Shown here: positions 18,348 to 27,431 of the stretch, piece by piece
Layout: each line of letters starts with the position of its first letter
Position numbering within the stretch: position 1 is the stretch's first letter
NCBI RefSeq assembly: GCF_000255295.1
Contig: NC_017030.1
Coordinates: 8,220,328-8,284,327, forward strand
Length of the DNA: 64,000 bases
Reading direction: 5' to 3'
Origin: Corallococcus coralloides DSM 2259
GTDB taxonomy: Bacteria; Myxococcota; Myxococcia; Myxococcales; Myxococcaceae
Notes under the pieces: model-generated
Databases searched by the model: none
Seen by the model: the letters and a program-made list of their open reading frames with translations, nothing else
What the model was told of the DNA's origin: nothing
Translations under genes and position numbers: made by a program

Positions 18348-18733
18348 TTCATTGCCCGTGAAGGATTGAAGCCGCATCCATCACAGCGTGGCCTGCTTTC
18401 CCCTGGAGGCGCCCCCGTGGCGCCTCCAGGCGTGGGAAGGGCCCGCCCGTCCCTGCCGTCACCAGGCGCGTTTCGCTCTGAAGCCAGACGCCCGCCGCGC
18501 CGCTGACACAGCAGCCTGGCGTCCTCGTGACGTGCCGAAATGCCCCACCCCATGGCTTGAACACAGACGGAGAATCGCGGTGTTTCTCTGCCTGCGATTC
18601 GCCAGGTCCCCCCTCCCCCGCCCGCCAATTCCGGCGCGGCGACAGGGCGACCGGGGGACCCCTGCCACGCGCCGCGGGCAGGGGGATGCGGTTCCCCCGG
18701 CCCCGCCCTTTTCACCTGGCCGCAGGAGAGAAC
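18348..18733. other. 386-nt intergenic region, no gene supported
   Basis: Between the desaturase and the chitinase-like gene I see no credible coding frame. It contains the 10-bp hairpin at 18402-18430 and the AGGAGAG ribosome site of the next gene. The promoter of the downstream gene should lie here, but no clear hexamers are visible. Confidence 0.5.
18402..18430 (+). terminator. 10-bp GC hairpin downstream of desaturase
   Basis: CCTGGAGGCG and CGCCTCCAGG are perfectly complementary around a 9-nt loop, 55 nt after the desaturase stop. There is no T-run after it, so it is either a factor-assisted terminator or an mRNA 3' stabiliser. Confidence 0.45.
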
Positions 18734-20899
18734 TTGAGAAGGCAGCTCATTGGGTTCCTCGTGGCGTTGGGCGCCATGCACACCGGCTGCGGTGGCGCGC
18801 CGGACTTCACGTCCACCGCGGGCGATGACGACTCGCTGGGAATGTCCGGGGACGCGCTCGCGAGCGCGACCACGATGTTTGACGACGCGCTCGGCTCGGG
18901 CTGGCAGGACTGGTCCTGGGCGACGCACAGCCTCAGCGCGACCCGGCCCGTGTACGCGGGCACCCGCTCCATCTCCGCGACGTTCAAGCCCTGGACGGGC
19001 CTGTACTTCCACCACGCGGGCGTGCCCACCACGGGTTACGGCTTCGTGGAGCTGCAGGTGAACCCCGGCGCGACGGCCAACCCCGCCATCGCGCTCTACG
19101 CGAGCGTGGGCGGCGTGGCGAAGTCGCCCGTGGCGCTCAACCCCACCTGCGCGGGTGGCACCCTCAAGGCCAACGCGTGGACGCTGTGCCGCATGCCGCT
19201 GGCCACGCTGGGCGCGGCGAACACCACCCTGGATGGCCTGGTGGTGATGGAGAACGCGGGCCGCACGCTGGCCACGATGTACTTCGACAACGTGCGCCTG
19301 GCGGCGAGCACCACCGCCCCTTCCGCGCCCACGGCCCTGAAGGCCACGGGCTCCGCCACGGACGTGGCCCTCACCTGGGGCACGGTGACGGGCGCCACGG
19401 GCTACCACGTGTACCGCGCCACGTCGCAGACGGGCACGTACACGCGGCTCACCTCCTCGGCGCTCACCGCCGCGTCCTACAAGGACACCAGCGCGGCCGT
19501 GAACACGACGTACTGGTACGCCGTCACCGCGCTGAACGCGGCCGGTGAGAGCGCGAAGTCCACGGCGGTGTCCGGCAAGCGGACCTCCACCACCGGCGTG
19601 AGCGTCAGCGTCACCCCCGTGAGCGTGACGCTGTCGCGGGGCGGCGTGCAGACCTTCACCGCGCTGGTGACGGGCAACACCAACACGGCCGTCACCTGGA
19701 GCGTGCAGGAAGGCGCCACCGGCGGCACCATCACCACCAGCGGCACGTACACCGCGCCCCAGACGGCGGGCACCTACCACGTCGTGGCCACGAGCAAGGC
19801 GGACACGACGAAGAAGGCCACGGCGGACGTCGTGGTGACGGGCCCGGTGGGCAACACCAACAAGTGGGTGTCCGGCTACTACACGGGCTGGAACGCGGAT
19901 GACTACCCGCCGGAGAAGGTGGACTTCAGCGCGCTCACGCACATCATGGTGGGCCGCGTGACGCCGAACACGGACGGCACGGTGGACGCCATCTTCGACA
20001 ACTCCAACGGCTCCGCCATGGCGAAGACGCTCTCCACCCGCGCGCACGCGGCGGGGCGCAAGGCCATCATCATGGTGGGCGGCGCGGGCGAGCACGCCAA
20101 CTGGGTGGGCGCGGCCTCCTCCGCCAACCGCGAGAAGTTCGTCCAGAACCTGCTCAAGACGATGGACGACCACGGCTACGACGGGCTCGACATCGACTGG
20201 GAACCGGTGGAGGAGGTGGACAAGCCCAACCTGCTCGCGCTGGTGCAGCGGCTGCGGCAGGTGCGCCCCAACATGCTGCTGACGTTCCCCATCGGCTGGG
20301 TGAACAACAACTTCGCCTCGGACGCGTCGCTCAAGTGGTACCCGCAGCTGGCCCAGTACCTGGACCAGGTGAACGTCATGTCCTACGAGATGATTGGCGT
20401 CTGGGACGGCTGGGATTCGTGGTTCACGTCCGCGCTCAAGGGCGAGTCCGGCACCCACCCGACGTCCGTGGAGTCCAGCCTCAAGGCCTGGGTGGCCGCG
20501 GGCATCCCCAAGGAGAAGCTGGGCATGGGCATCCCGTTCTACGGCCTCGCGTGGCGCAACATCAGCGGCCCGCGCCAGCCCTTCACCAACTGGTCCGACT
20601 ACGTGGGCGGCGACAACTCCTTCACGTACAAGAAGATCCTGGCGCTCTCCAAGACGGGCACGCTCCAGTGGGACGCGGCGGCGCAGGCCAACTACGTCAC
20701 GTTCAACACGCCGGTGGAGGACGGGACGGTGCGCTGGATTACGTACGACGGTCCGGAGGCCATCCAGGCCAAGGGCCAGTACGCCAAGGCGAACGGCTAC
20801 GGCGGCACCATCATCTGGACCATCAACCAGGGCTGCACCGACCCCGCGACGGGCGCCAACCCGCTGCTCACCGAGGTCAAGAAGGCGTTCCTGCAGTAA
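18734..20899 (+). CDS. Glycoside hydrolase family 18 (chitinase-like) lipoprotein
   Basis: A 721-residue secreted enzyme. TTG 18734 is chosen as the start: AGGAGAG lies about 4 nt upstream and it gives the signal LIGFLVALGAMHTGC with Cys as the lipid-attachment residue. Order: a jelly-roll-like N-terminal carbohydrate-binding type domain (about 45-190), a fibronectin type III domain (about 195-285, TALKATGSATDVALTW), a bacterial Ig-like domain (about 288-375), then the GH18 barrel (about 378-720). The catalytic motif is intact: DGLDIDWEP with acid/base Glu490; VMSYEM supplies the substrate-stabilising Tyr. Likely target is chitin or another N-acetylglucosamine polymer outside the cell. It ends at a strong terminator. 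Confidence 0.9.
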   Translation: MRRQLIGFLVALGAMHTGCGGAPDFTSTAGDDDSLGMSGDALASATTMFDDALGSGWQDWSWATHSLSATRPVYAGTRSISATFKPWTGLYFHHAGVPTTGYGFVELQVNPGATANPAIALYASVGGVAKSPVALNPTCAGGTLKANAWTLCRMPLATLGAANTTLDGLVVMENAGRTLATMYFDNVRLAASTTAPSAPTALKATGSATDVALTWGTVTGATGYHVYRATSQTGTYTRLTSSALTAASYKDTSAAVNTTYWYAVTALNAAGESAKSTAVSGKRTSTTGVSVSVTPVSVTLSRGGVQTFTALVTGNTNTAVTWSVQEGATGGTITTSGTYTAPQTAGTYHVVATSKADTTKKATADVVVTGPVGNTNKWVSGYYTGWNADDYPPEKVDFSALTHIMVGRVTPNTDGTVDAIFDNSNGSAMAKTLSTRAHAAGRKAIIMVGGAGEHANWVGAASSANREKFVQNLLKTMDDHGYDGLDIDWEPVEEVDKPNLLALVQRLRQVRPNMLLTFPIGWVNNNFASDASLKWYPQLAQYLDQVNVMSYEMIGVWDGWDSWFTSALKGESGTHPTSVESSLKAWVAAGIPKEKLGMGIPFYGLAWRNISGPRQPFTNWSDYVGGDNSFTYKKILALSKTGTLQWDAAAQANYVTFNTPVEDGTVRWITYDGPEAIQAKGQYAKANGYGGTIIWTINQGCTDPATGANPLLTEVKKAFLQ

Positions 20900-20919
20900 C
20901 CGGGACGGCTTGAAGCCAG

Positions 20920-20955
20920 ACGGCCGCGTGGGCATCCGCCCGCGCGGCCGTTTTC
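20920..20955 (+). terminator. Intrinsic terminator of the GH18 gene
   Basis: A 14-bp stem (ACGGCCGCGTGGGC with GCCCGCGCGGCCGT, one G-T wobble) and a 4-nt loop, followed by TTTTC. It begins 21 nt after the stop codon. Confidence 0.85.
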
Positions 20956-20966
20956 ATTCGCGAGGC

Positions 20967-21716
20967 TCAAGCGGAGGGCGGCACGGCGGAGGGCGGCGCC
21001 GTGGGGGCCACCGGTTCCGGGCCGCCGGCGTAGACGCCCTGGTAGGCGGGCGGCAGCAGCGCGGCCACCCGGCGCATCATCGCGTCCACCAACGCCTGGC
21101 GCGCGTCGGAGGCACCGGACACCTCCGGCTCCAGGTCCTCCATGCGGAAGGCGGGCCCGAAGGTCACGGTGACGTCGGCGTGGAAGAGCCGCTCGCCGCC
21201 CATGTCGGAGTCGTTGATGGGCATCAGCTTCTCCGTGCCCGTGAGCGCCACCGGGACGATGGGCACGCACGCGCGCTTGGCGATGAGCCCCACGCCCTTC
21301 TTCGCCTGGAGCAGGCCTCCGGAGCGGCTGCGGCCCCCTTCCGGGAAGATGAGGACGGACTGACCGCCCTTGAGCAGCTCCACGCAGCGGCGCAGCGCTT
21401 CGATGTCCGGCGAGTTGGGCGTGATGTCGATGGTGTCCATCGTCTCCGCCGCCAGCCGGGTCATCACGGTGCCGTGCAGCTTCACGCCGGCCAGGAAGAC
21501 GACGCGCCGGGGACGCAGCGCCCGGTAGAGCGTGAAGCCGTCCGCGTTGGACAGGTGGTTGCAGATGAAGAGGCAGGGGCCGTCCGGCAGGTCCTTCAGC
21601 CCGTACACCTTCGCGTGGGACAGCCGGCCCCACACCCCATGCATCAGGCCGCGCACGACATGGCGGCGCAGCCCATGGGGGAGCAGCGACATCAGGGCGA
21701 AGAGAAGTCGAAGCAC
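20967..21716 (-). CDS. 1-acyl-glycerol-3-phosphate acyltransferase family protein
   Basis: A PlsC-type acyltransferase, about 249 residues from GTG 21716 (AAGGAGG about 11 nt upstream). A longer frame to 22004 exists, but it would run across the divergent reductase gene and lacks family similarity. Motifs: acyltransferase box NHLSNAD (the HxxxxD type) and FPEGGRSRSGGLLQAKKG, the glycerol-phosphate-binding block. A hydrophobic N-terminus anchors it to the inner membrane. Expected reaction: transfer of an acyl chain to lysophosphatidate or a related lipid. The C-terminal 30 residues are Pro/Ala rich and probably disordered. Confidence 0.85.
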   Translation of the reverse strand: MLRLLFALMSLLPHGLRRHVVRGLMHGVWGRLSHAKVYGLKDLPDGPCLFICNHLSNADGFTLYRALRPRRVVFLAGVKLHGTVMTRLAAETMDTIDITPNSPDIEALRRCVELLKGGQSVLIFPEGGRSRSGGLLQAKKGVGLIAKRACVPIVPVALTGTEKLMPINDSDMGGERLFHADVTVTFGPAFRMEDLEPEVSGASDARQALVDAMMRRVAALLPPAYQGVYAGGPEPVAPTAPPSAVPPSA

Positions 21717-21915
21717 GGACCGGCCCACCTCCTTCTGGAAGATGTAGTCCTGCCCGGTGGGGCGGGTCAGCGGTCCTCCGGGAGCGCTGGACCGCCCGCC
21801 TGCCCTTCCGTCATCCAGCCAACGAAAGGCCCACCCCACGGTCCGGGTGCGGAAGGGTGCCCCCCACGCGAGCACGTCCGCGCGACCCCGTACCCTGCGT
21901 GTTATGGGGAGGCGC

Positions 21916-22809
21916 ATGAGCGCCGAAGTCACGCCCTCCCGAGCGAAGCGGCCCGTCGAGTACGAGGCCACCGTCACCGACCTCCGCATGGAGACCCACG
22001 ACACGGCGACGCTGTGGCTGGAGCTGGACGCGAGCGCGGGGCCGCTCGACTACAAGGCAGGCCAGTTCATCAACATCGACCCGCACCAGTTCCGGTCGCT
22101 CGCGCAGCAGTGCGCGTACCTGCAGGAGCAGAAGGGGCGCAAGGAGCCGCCGCGCTCGTACTCGCTCGCCTCCGCGCCGCACGAGCGGCACGTGGCCATC
22201 ACGGTGAAGGACGAGGAGTTCATCCCCGGCGTCACGCGCTACCCACCGCTCCTGTCGCCCCTGCTGGTGCACGGGCGGCTGGTGGGCGCGAAGCTGAAGG
22301 TGACGGGCTTCATGGGGCCGTACGTGCTGCCGGACGACGCGGCGGAGCGGGCGGACCACGTGCTGCACGTGGTGGCGGGCTCCGGCGCGGTGCCGAACTT
22401 CGCCATCGTGAAGGACGCGCTGCACCGCGGGCTGAAGCTGCGGCACACGTTCCTCGCGTCCAACAAGACGTGGGGGGACATCCTCTACCGCGAGGAGCTG
22501 GCCGCGCTGGAACGGGCGGCGCCGGACCGCGTGCGGGTGGTGCACACGCTCACGCGCGAAACGGATGAGGCGAAGTATGGCCCCCAGGTGCGCAAGGGCC
22601 GCGTCGCGGAGGCGCTCCTGAGCGAGCTGATTCCGGCGCCCGACGCCTGCCTCGTGTACGTGTGCGGGCCGGCCATCACCCCGTGGGACCGGCGCAAGGC
22701 GCTGGAGACGCGCACGCCCGCCACGCCGCGCTTCATGGAGGCGGTGCTGGGCCACCTGCACGAGCTGGGCATCCCGGACAAGCGCATCAAGCGCGAGGCC
22801 TACGGCTGA
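21916..22809 (+). CDS. FAD/NAD(P)-dependent ferredoxin reductase-type oxidoreductase
   Basis: A 297-residue flavoprotein; ATG 21916 follows GGGGAGG by 4 nt. FAD-binding motif RSYSLAS and a beta-barrel form the first half; the nucleotide-binding half has GSGAVPNFAIV and ends with VCGPAITPWD. This is the FNR/phthalate-dioxygenase-reductase fold, here without an attached [2Fe-2S] ferredoxin domain, so it must pass electrons to a separate carrier. A stretch around RSLAQQCAYLQEQKGRK between FAD motifs is an insertion relative to simple FNRs. Possible clients include desaturases or oxygenases; nothing adjacent proves this. Confidence 0.82.
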   Translation: MSAEVTPSRAKRPVEYEATVTDLRMETHDTATLWLELDASAGPLDYKAGQFINIDPHQFRSLAQQCAYLQEQKGRKEPPRSYSLASAPHERHVAITVKDEEFIPGVTRYPPLLSPLLVHGRLVGAKLKVTGFMGPYVLPDDAAERADHVLHVVAGSGAVPNFAIVKDALHRGLKLRHTFLASNKTWGDILYREELAALERAAPDRVRVVHTLTRETDEAKYGPQVRKGRVAEALLSELIPAPDACLVYVCGPAITPWDRRKALETRTPATPRFMEAVLGHLHELGIPDKRIKREAYG

Positions 22810-22815
22810 CGCGCC

Positions 22816-23679
22816 TCAGTGCGTGGTGACGTCCACGGGAGGCAACTGGTCCAGGAACGTCAGCACGTGCTCGGCCGTCTCGCGGGGCTTCTCCATGGGG
22901 AACAGGTGCGAGGCGAGCGGCAGCGTGTCCACGCGCGTGCGCTTCATCTCCCGCTCCGCCCGCGCCAGCGCGTCGGGCAGGAGCGTGTCGGAGCGCTCGC
23001 CGCGCAGCACCAGCGTGGGCGCCGTGTTGGCGCGGATGAGCGACCACGGATCCGCGGGGAAGGTCTCGAAGATGCGGGCCTCCCACTCGCGCGGGAAGCG
23101 CAGGCGGAAGTCGCCCGCCTCCGTGGGCACCAGCCCATGCGTGATGTAGTCGCTGAAGCAGTCCGCGTCCCAGTCCTTGAACAGCGTGCGCTGGCGGTAC
23201 GCGGAGGCCGCCTCCTCGCGCGTCGCCCAGCGTTCCTTTCGCCGCAGCGCGCCCTGCACGATGGCGGTGCGGTCCATGCGGCCCAGCAGCTTCATCAGGC
23301 GCAGCGCCCACAGCCGGGACCCGGTGATGAGCACGGGGTCCAACGCCACCACCGCGCGGAACAGCCCCGGGTTCGCGGCGGAGGCCATCAACGTGCTCGT
23401 GCCGCCCACGCTGTGCCCCACGCCCAGCACGCCTGAGCGTCCCCGCGCCTTCAATTCGCGCGCGAGGTCCTCGCCCAGCTCCTTCCAGGTCGTGAGCGCC
23501 TTCGGGTCCTGGCCCGGCACCAGCGGCCGCATGCGCAGGGACACCACGTGGTAGCGGGTCGTAAGCCGCGCGAAGAGCTTCCGGTACGTCTCCGGAGGAA
23601 AACCGTTCGCGCAGGCGAAGTGCAGGAGCGGCCCGCTCCCACCCCAGTCATCCAGCTCCAAGGCCATGCCCCTTCCCAT
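22816..23679 (-). CDS. Alpha/beta fold hydrolase
   Basis: A 287-residue hydrolase from ATG 23679, which has GGGGGAGGG upstream. The nucleophile elbow GVGHSVGGTS puts Ser90 as nucleophile; the oxyanion region is HFACANGF; a late Asp in VLRGERSDTLL and His in LASHLFPMEKP complete the triad. A helical lid lies at about 135-200. This pattern fits esterase/lipase-like members related to epoxide hydrolases and thioesterases. Substrate not predictable. It converges on the reductase gene, with 6 nt between stops. Confidence 0.85.
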   Translation of the reverse strand: MGRGMALELDDWGGSGPLLHFACANGFPPETYRKLFARLTTRYHVVSLRMRPLVPGQDPKALTTWKELGEDLARELKARGRSGVLGVGHSVGGTSTLMASAANPGLFRAVVALDPVLITGSRLWALRLMKLLGRMDRTAIVQGALRRKERWATREEAASAYRQRTLFKDWDADCFSDYITHGLVPTEAGDFRLRFPREWEARIFETFPADPWSLIRANTAPTLVLRGERSDTLLPDALARAEREMKRTRVDTLPLASHLFPMEKPRETAEHVLTFLDQLPPVDVTTH

Positions 23680-24095
23680 CAACACCCTCCCCCGCGTCGC
23701 GGCGGAAGGACTTCACGGCTCGCCCCACTTGTATCCGGCGCCCTGATGGCCACCGGCCGGCCCCATCCCGGGACGAGACTCCGTACCCCGACATTCAGAC
23801 ACCGCGAACGCCGCCCTGGGTCCTGCCGCCGAGCCCGACCTCCGGCATCGACGCCATCCTGACCGGGACCCCTGACGTGCCCACGTCCTCCGACATCCTC
23901 CCGGAGGCTTCCCCAAGGAAACCGGTCCTCTGGAATGTCTTCGCGTGCGCATCGCACGGACAGAGGGCATGTAACGCCTGCCCGGCCGCCTCGCACGGCC
24001 GGAAGCAGGCACACCCTCCCGGTGCGGGGCACACGCCGCCCCCGCCCGTCAGGTCACCTGCCCCACCCTACGGTCCAGGTGGGGCCCGCTTGCGT
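23680..24095. other. 416-nt intergenic region, no gene supported
   Basis: This gap lies between the 5' end of the alpha/beta hydrolase and the 3' end of the methyltransferase gene. Several short frames are open on both strands but have Arg/Gly/Pro-rich products and no ribosome sites worth trusting. It should hold the promoter of the hydrolase gene, and it carries the 8-bp hairpin at 24060-24085. Confidence 0.45.
24060..24085 (-). terminator. 8-bp hairpin downstream of the methyltransferase gene
   Basis: GCCCCACC and GGTGGGGC form a perfect 8-bp stem with a 10-nt loop, starting 11 nt beyond the stop of the minus-strand gene. No T-run follows on that strand. Confidence 0.4.
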
Positions 24096-25103
24096 TCAGG
24101 ATTCGGACGGCGCCGCGGGCGCTGCGTCCGGCGTGGGCTCTGAAGCCGGCTCCGCCTCACCACCGGCCGCGCCCGCGGGCGTGATGCCCAACAGCCGCGT
24201 CAGCCGGGGCTGCACGCCCGTCTCCGCCAGCAGCGCCTGGAGCTGCAGCCGCGCGCGCCGGTTGTCCCGGTGCACGCGCCGCCCGAGGATGAGCTCGTTC
24301 TTCAACGAGTGCTCCCACCCGGTCAGCTCCGTCACCGTCACCTGGTAGCCGAACGCCTCCAGCGTCAGCGCGCGGATGACGTTGGTCAGGTGCGAGCCGA
24401 ACTCGCGCCGGTGCCATGGGTGCTGGAAGAGCAGCGACATGGAGCCGGCCGGCTTCGCCTTCTTCTCCTTCAGCTGCGCGGCCACCTCCGCCTGACAGCA
24501 CGGCACCACCGCCACGTGGTCCGCGCCGTGCTTGATGGCCGCCACCAGCGCGTCGTCCGTGGCCGTGTCGCACGCGTGCAGCGCCATCAGCACGTGGATG
24601 CGCTCCGGGTACTCCGCCTGGTCGATGTGCGCCGTCTGGAAGCGCATCCGGTCGAAGTGCAGCCGCTCGGCGCGGCCCTTCGCGCGCTCCGTCAGCTCCG
24701 GCCGCCCTTCGATGGACAGGAGCTCACCGCCCTCCGCGTCCTTCAAGAACAGCTCGTAGACGACGAAGCCCAGGTACGCGTTGCCGCTGCCCGCGTCCAC
24801 CACCAGGGGGTTTGCGTGGCGCTGCTGCACGTCCTCCATGGCGGGCCGCAAGAGGCCCACCAGGTGGTTGACCTGCTTGAGCTTGCGCAGCGCGTCCGCG
24901 TTGAGGTTCCCCTCGCGCGTGAGCAGGTGCAGCTCACGCAGGAGCGCGGGGGACTGGTCCGGAAGCAGCTCCTTGCGGACCTGCGGCGCCTTGACGTTCC
25001 GCCTCAGACGGACACCACTTCGGTGACCTCCGGGATCATCTCCCGGAGCCGGCCCTCGATGCCCATCTTCAGCGTCGCCGTGGACGACGGGCAGCCCGCG
25101 CAC
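24096..25103 (-). CDS. SAM-dependent methyltransferase (Methyltransf_32-like)
   Basis: The family part begins near NVKAPQVRKELL and runs to the end, about 300 residues. SAM motif: VVDAGSGNAYLGFVVYELF; then LMALHACDTATDDAL and VVPCCQAEVAAQL, the conserved HACD and PCC motifs of the Methyltransf_32/GSTCD-type family. The target is unknown, though related proteins are often assigned to RNA. The start is unresolved: no ATG, GTG or TTG occurs between GTG 25103, which would overlap the NifU-like gene by 100 nt, and the family start. CTG at 25007, overlapping the upstream TGA, is an alternative that would couple translation. The C-terminal 25 residues are Pro/Ala/Glu rich. Confidence 0.75.
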   Translation of the reverse strand: MRGLPVVHGDAEDGHRGPAPGDDPGGHRSGVRLRRNVKAPQVRKELLPDQSPALLRELHLLTREGNLNADALRKLKQVNHLVGLLRPAMEDVQQRHANPLVVDAGSGNAYLGFVVYELFLKDAEGGELLSIEGRPELTERAKGRAERLHFDRMRFQTAHIDQAEYPERIHVLMALHACDTATDDALVAAIKHGADHVAVVPCCQAEVAAQLKEKKAKPAGSMSLLFQHPWHRREFGSHLTNVIRALTLEAFGYQVTVTELTGWEHSLKNELILGRRVHRDNRRARLQLQALLAETGVQPRLTRLLGITPAGAAGGEAEPASEPTPDAAPAAPSES

Positions 25104-25564
25104 GAACCCTTCATGTGCAGGTACACGATGCCGTCCTCGAAGCGGTCCAGCGTGATGTCACCGCCGTCCTGCGCCACGGCCGGGCGGATCTCCTCGTCCA
25201 GGATGACCTGGATGCGCTGCTCCACCGTGCCGTCCGCGGACACCGTCTGGCGCGCCGCCGCGACGGCCGCCTCGTCCACCACCGGCAGGCCCTCCGACAG
25301 GTGCGTGTCCAGCGTGGACATCACGGAGTCGTTGAGCTCGTCCCATTCGCCGGACTCGCCCTTCGTCACCGTGACGAAGTTCGTGCCGAGCATCACCGCC
25401 GTCACGCCCTGGATGTCCATCAGCCGGAGCGCCAGGGGCGACTTCGCCTGCGCGTCGTCCCGGTTGGTGAAGTTCACCGCGCCACCGCCCAGCAGCTTGC
25501 GGTCCACCACGTACTTCAGCGTGCTGGGGTTGGGGGTCCACTCGAGCTGGATGTTCACTGACAT
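25004..25564 (-). CDS. NifU/Nfu-type iron-sulfur cluster carrier protein
   Basis: A 186-residue protein; ATG 25564 has AGGGAG about 7 nt upstream. The N-terminal Nfu_N domain (IQLEWTPNPSTLKYVV, about 4-90) is followed by a NifU C-terminal domain (about 105-185) with LDEEIRPAVAQDGGDI and the cluster-binding CAGC in KGSCAGCPSS. It delivers [4Fe-4S] clusters to client enzymes in the cytosol, as Nfu1-type carriers do. It is followed immediately, or with overlap, by the methyltransferase gene, so they share an operon. Confidence 0.92.
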   Translation of the reverse strand: MSVNIQLEWTPNPSTLKYVVDRKLLGGGAVNFTNRDDAQAKSPLALRLMDIQGVTAVMLGTNFVTVTKGESGEWDELNDSVMSTLDTHLSEGLPVVDEAAVAAARQTVSADGTVEQRIQVILDEEIRPAVAQDGGDITLDRFEDGIVYLHMKGSCAGCPSSTATLKMGIEGRLREMIPEVTEVVSV

Positions 25565-25666
25565 GCTGTTCTCCCTACGAAAGTCCGCTTCCTCTAAAGG
25601 GCGCCGGGCCCCATAGCAACCTGTCCGGCTGTCAGGCAAACGCCCCGCGCCGTCTATTCACTCCGG

Positions 25667-26146
25667 ATGGAAGCCCGGCCCATCACCGATGTAAGACACG
25701 GCCCCATGCCCTACCCGCCGCGCCTCGCCCACCTGGCCACCAAGGCCGTGGTGGTGGCCAAGCTGAGCCCCACCTACGCGGACGCCCACCGCGTGGACGC
25801 CGAGGAGGCCTCCCAGCGCCTCTCCACCGCCCTCTCCGGGCGCCTGCTGACCTCCCTTTTGGAGGCCACCTGGACGCAGATGCTCGGGAGCACGAAACGT
25901 CTCAAGGAAGAAGGCCTTTTGGAGAAGGTGGCCGCCACCCTGAGCGATCGGCCCCAGCGGCCGGGCAAGGTCGCCACCGTGACGGCCGGGTGGAGCGCCT
26001 TCCTCATCCTGGTGGACCTGGAGGTGGGCACCGCCAGCGACGCCGCCCGCCGGGTCATGGAGTCCGAAGAAGGCCGCAAGCGCGCCGCCGCGGGGCTCAC
26101 GGAGGTCGCCGGCTTCCTCGCCCAGGAGCTCACGCGAGGCAAATAG
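25667..26146 (+). CDS. Uncharacterised protein, about 159 residues
   Basis: I do not recognise a family. The product is mostly helical (predicted by eye) with no signal peptide, membrane segment or cysteine. Two starts are possible, ATG 25667 and ATG 25706; neither has a strong ribosome site, and the second (MPYPPRLAHL) reads more naturally. The segment AGWSAFLILVDLEVGTASDAARRVMES is the most conserved-looking. It is divergent from the NifU-like gene and precedes the acyltransferase-like gene by about 60 nt. Codon use is typical of the neighbourhood, which supports it being a real gene. Confidence 0.6.
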   Translation: MEARPITDVRHGPMPYPPRLAHLATKAVVVAKLSPTYADAHRVDAEEASQRLSTALSGRLLTSLLEATWTQMLGSTKRLKEEGLLEKVAATLSDRPQRPGKVATVTAGWSAFLILVDLEVGTASDAARRVMESEEGRKRAAAGLTEVAGFLAQELTRGK

Positions 26147-26209
26147 GGCGGCCCGCCGGTCGTGGCGGCAGCCGCCACCCGCCGTTATAGGCTGGCGCTC
26201 GGCACGTCC

Positions 26210-27370
26210 ATGTCCGCCCCGCTCCCCACCACGCTGCGCCTGCTCACCTCCATCACCGACGTTCCCGCGTCGGCCTGGGACGCGCTCGTGGACCCGGGGT
26301 CGGTGCCGTTCCTGGAGTGGGGCTTCCTCGCGGCCCTGGAGGAGAGCGGCAGCGTGGTGCCCGAGCGCGGCTGGCACCCGCGCCACCTCACCCTGTGGCG
26401 GGGCTCACGCCTGGTCGCCGCCGCGCCCGCGTACCTGAAGAACGACAGCCACGGCGAGTTCGTCTTCGACGCCGCCTGGGCCACCACCGCCGAGCGCGCG
26501 GGCATCCGCTACTACCCCAAGCTCGTCCTGGGCGTGCCCTTCACGCCCGCCACCGGCCGCCGCGTGCTGGTGGCCCCCGGCGAGGACGCCCCGTCCCGCG
26601 AGGCGGAGCTGTACAACGCCGCGCTGGAGTACGCGCGCGCGGAGGGGCTCTCCAGCGTCCACGTCCTCTTCCCCACCCCGGAGGAGCTGCCGGTGCTGGA
26701 GGCGCAGGGCTACGCGCTGCGCCTGGGCGTGCAGTACCTGTGGCGCAACGCGGGCTACCAGACGTTCGAGGACTTCCTCGCCCGCTTCCGCTCCAAGCGG
26801 CGTCACCAGATTCAGCGTGAGCGGCGTGAGATGGAGGACCAGGGCATCACCCTGCGCACGCTCCGGGGCGCCGCGCTGGAGGAGGTGGACGCGGCCTGCG
26901 CCCACCAGCTCTATGTCTCCACGGTGGACCGCTACCCGTGGGGCGTGCGGTCACTGACCGAGGACTTCTTCGCCCGCCTGCTCGCCGGCTTCAAGCACCG
27001 GTGCGAGTTCGTGGAGGCCCGGCGGGAAGGCCGCAGGGTGGCGGGCGCGTTCAACTTCACCGGGCCGAGCACGCTGTACGGCCGTTATTGGGGTGCGTTC
27101 GAGGAACATCCATTCCTGCACTTCAACGTGTGCCTCTACCACCCGGTGGAGGACTGCATCGCCCGGGGCCGCGAGCGCTTCGAGCCCGGAGCAGGCGGCG
27201 AACACAAGCTCACCCGGGGTTTCGAGCCGCACCTCACGTACAGTGCGCATCTGTTCCTTCACCCCGGCCTGGACCGGGCGGTGCGCGGCTTCCTGGCGCA
27301 CGAGCGGGCAGCCGTCGAAAGCGGCCTGCCGCTGTGGTGGGCGGAGACGGGTTTCAAGGAGCGGGTCTAA
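26210..27370 (+). CDS. FemAB/GNAT-like acyltransferase (DUF482 type)
   Basis: A 386-residue protein from ATG 26210; upstream in-frame residues (AAAATRRYRL) look spurious. Motifs resemble the DUF482 (peptidogalycan biosynthesis/recognition) family, a double GNAT fold related to FemAB: FLEWGFLAALEESGSV, PAYLKNDSHGEFVFD, SKRRHQIQRERREM, GRYWGAFEEHPFLHFNVCLYHPVEDCIARG and GAGGEHKLTRGFEP. Such proteins are thought to move an acyl or aminoacyl group; the substrate is not established. No membrane segment. ClpS and ClpA genes follow on the same strand (61 nt gap). Confidence 0.82.
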   Translation: MSAPLPTTLRLLTSITDVPASAWDALVDPGSVPFLEWGFLAALEESGSVVPERGWHPRHLTLWRGSRLVAAAPAYLKNDSHGEFVFDAAWATTAERAGIRYYPKLVLGVPFTPATGRRVLVAPGEDAPSREAELYNAALEYARAEGLSSVHVLFPTPEELPVLEAQGYALRLGVQYLWRNAGYQTFEDFLARFRSKRRHQIQRERREMEDQGITLRTLRGAALEEVDAACAHQLYVSTVDRYPWGVRSLTEDFFARLLAGFKHRCEFVEARREGRRVAGAFNFTGPSTLYGRYWGAFEEHPFLHFNVCLYHPVEDCIARGRERFEPGAGGEHKLTRGFEPHLTYSAHLFLHPGLDRAVRGFLAHERAAVESGLPLWWAETGFKERV

Positions 27371-27431
27371 GCGGTTTCAAGCAGGGCCCGCCAATGGTTC
27401 GCGAAGCGAAGGCAAGGGAGTCCGCAAGCCC

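Noticed and set aside
18251-20935. About 890-codon minus-strand frame opposite the GH18 gene
   Set aside because: Arg/Gly/His-rich, no motif, covers the signal peptide and catalytic motif of a clear secreted enzyme.
21717-22004. Longer start for the PlsC-type acyltransferase
   Set aside because: It would overlap the divergent reductase gene by about 90 nt and adds residues unlike any acyltransferase.
23686-24095. Several short open frames in the intergenic region
   Set aside because: Composition is Arg/Gly/Pro-rich, frames overlap on both strands and no ribosome site is convincing.
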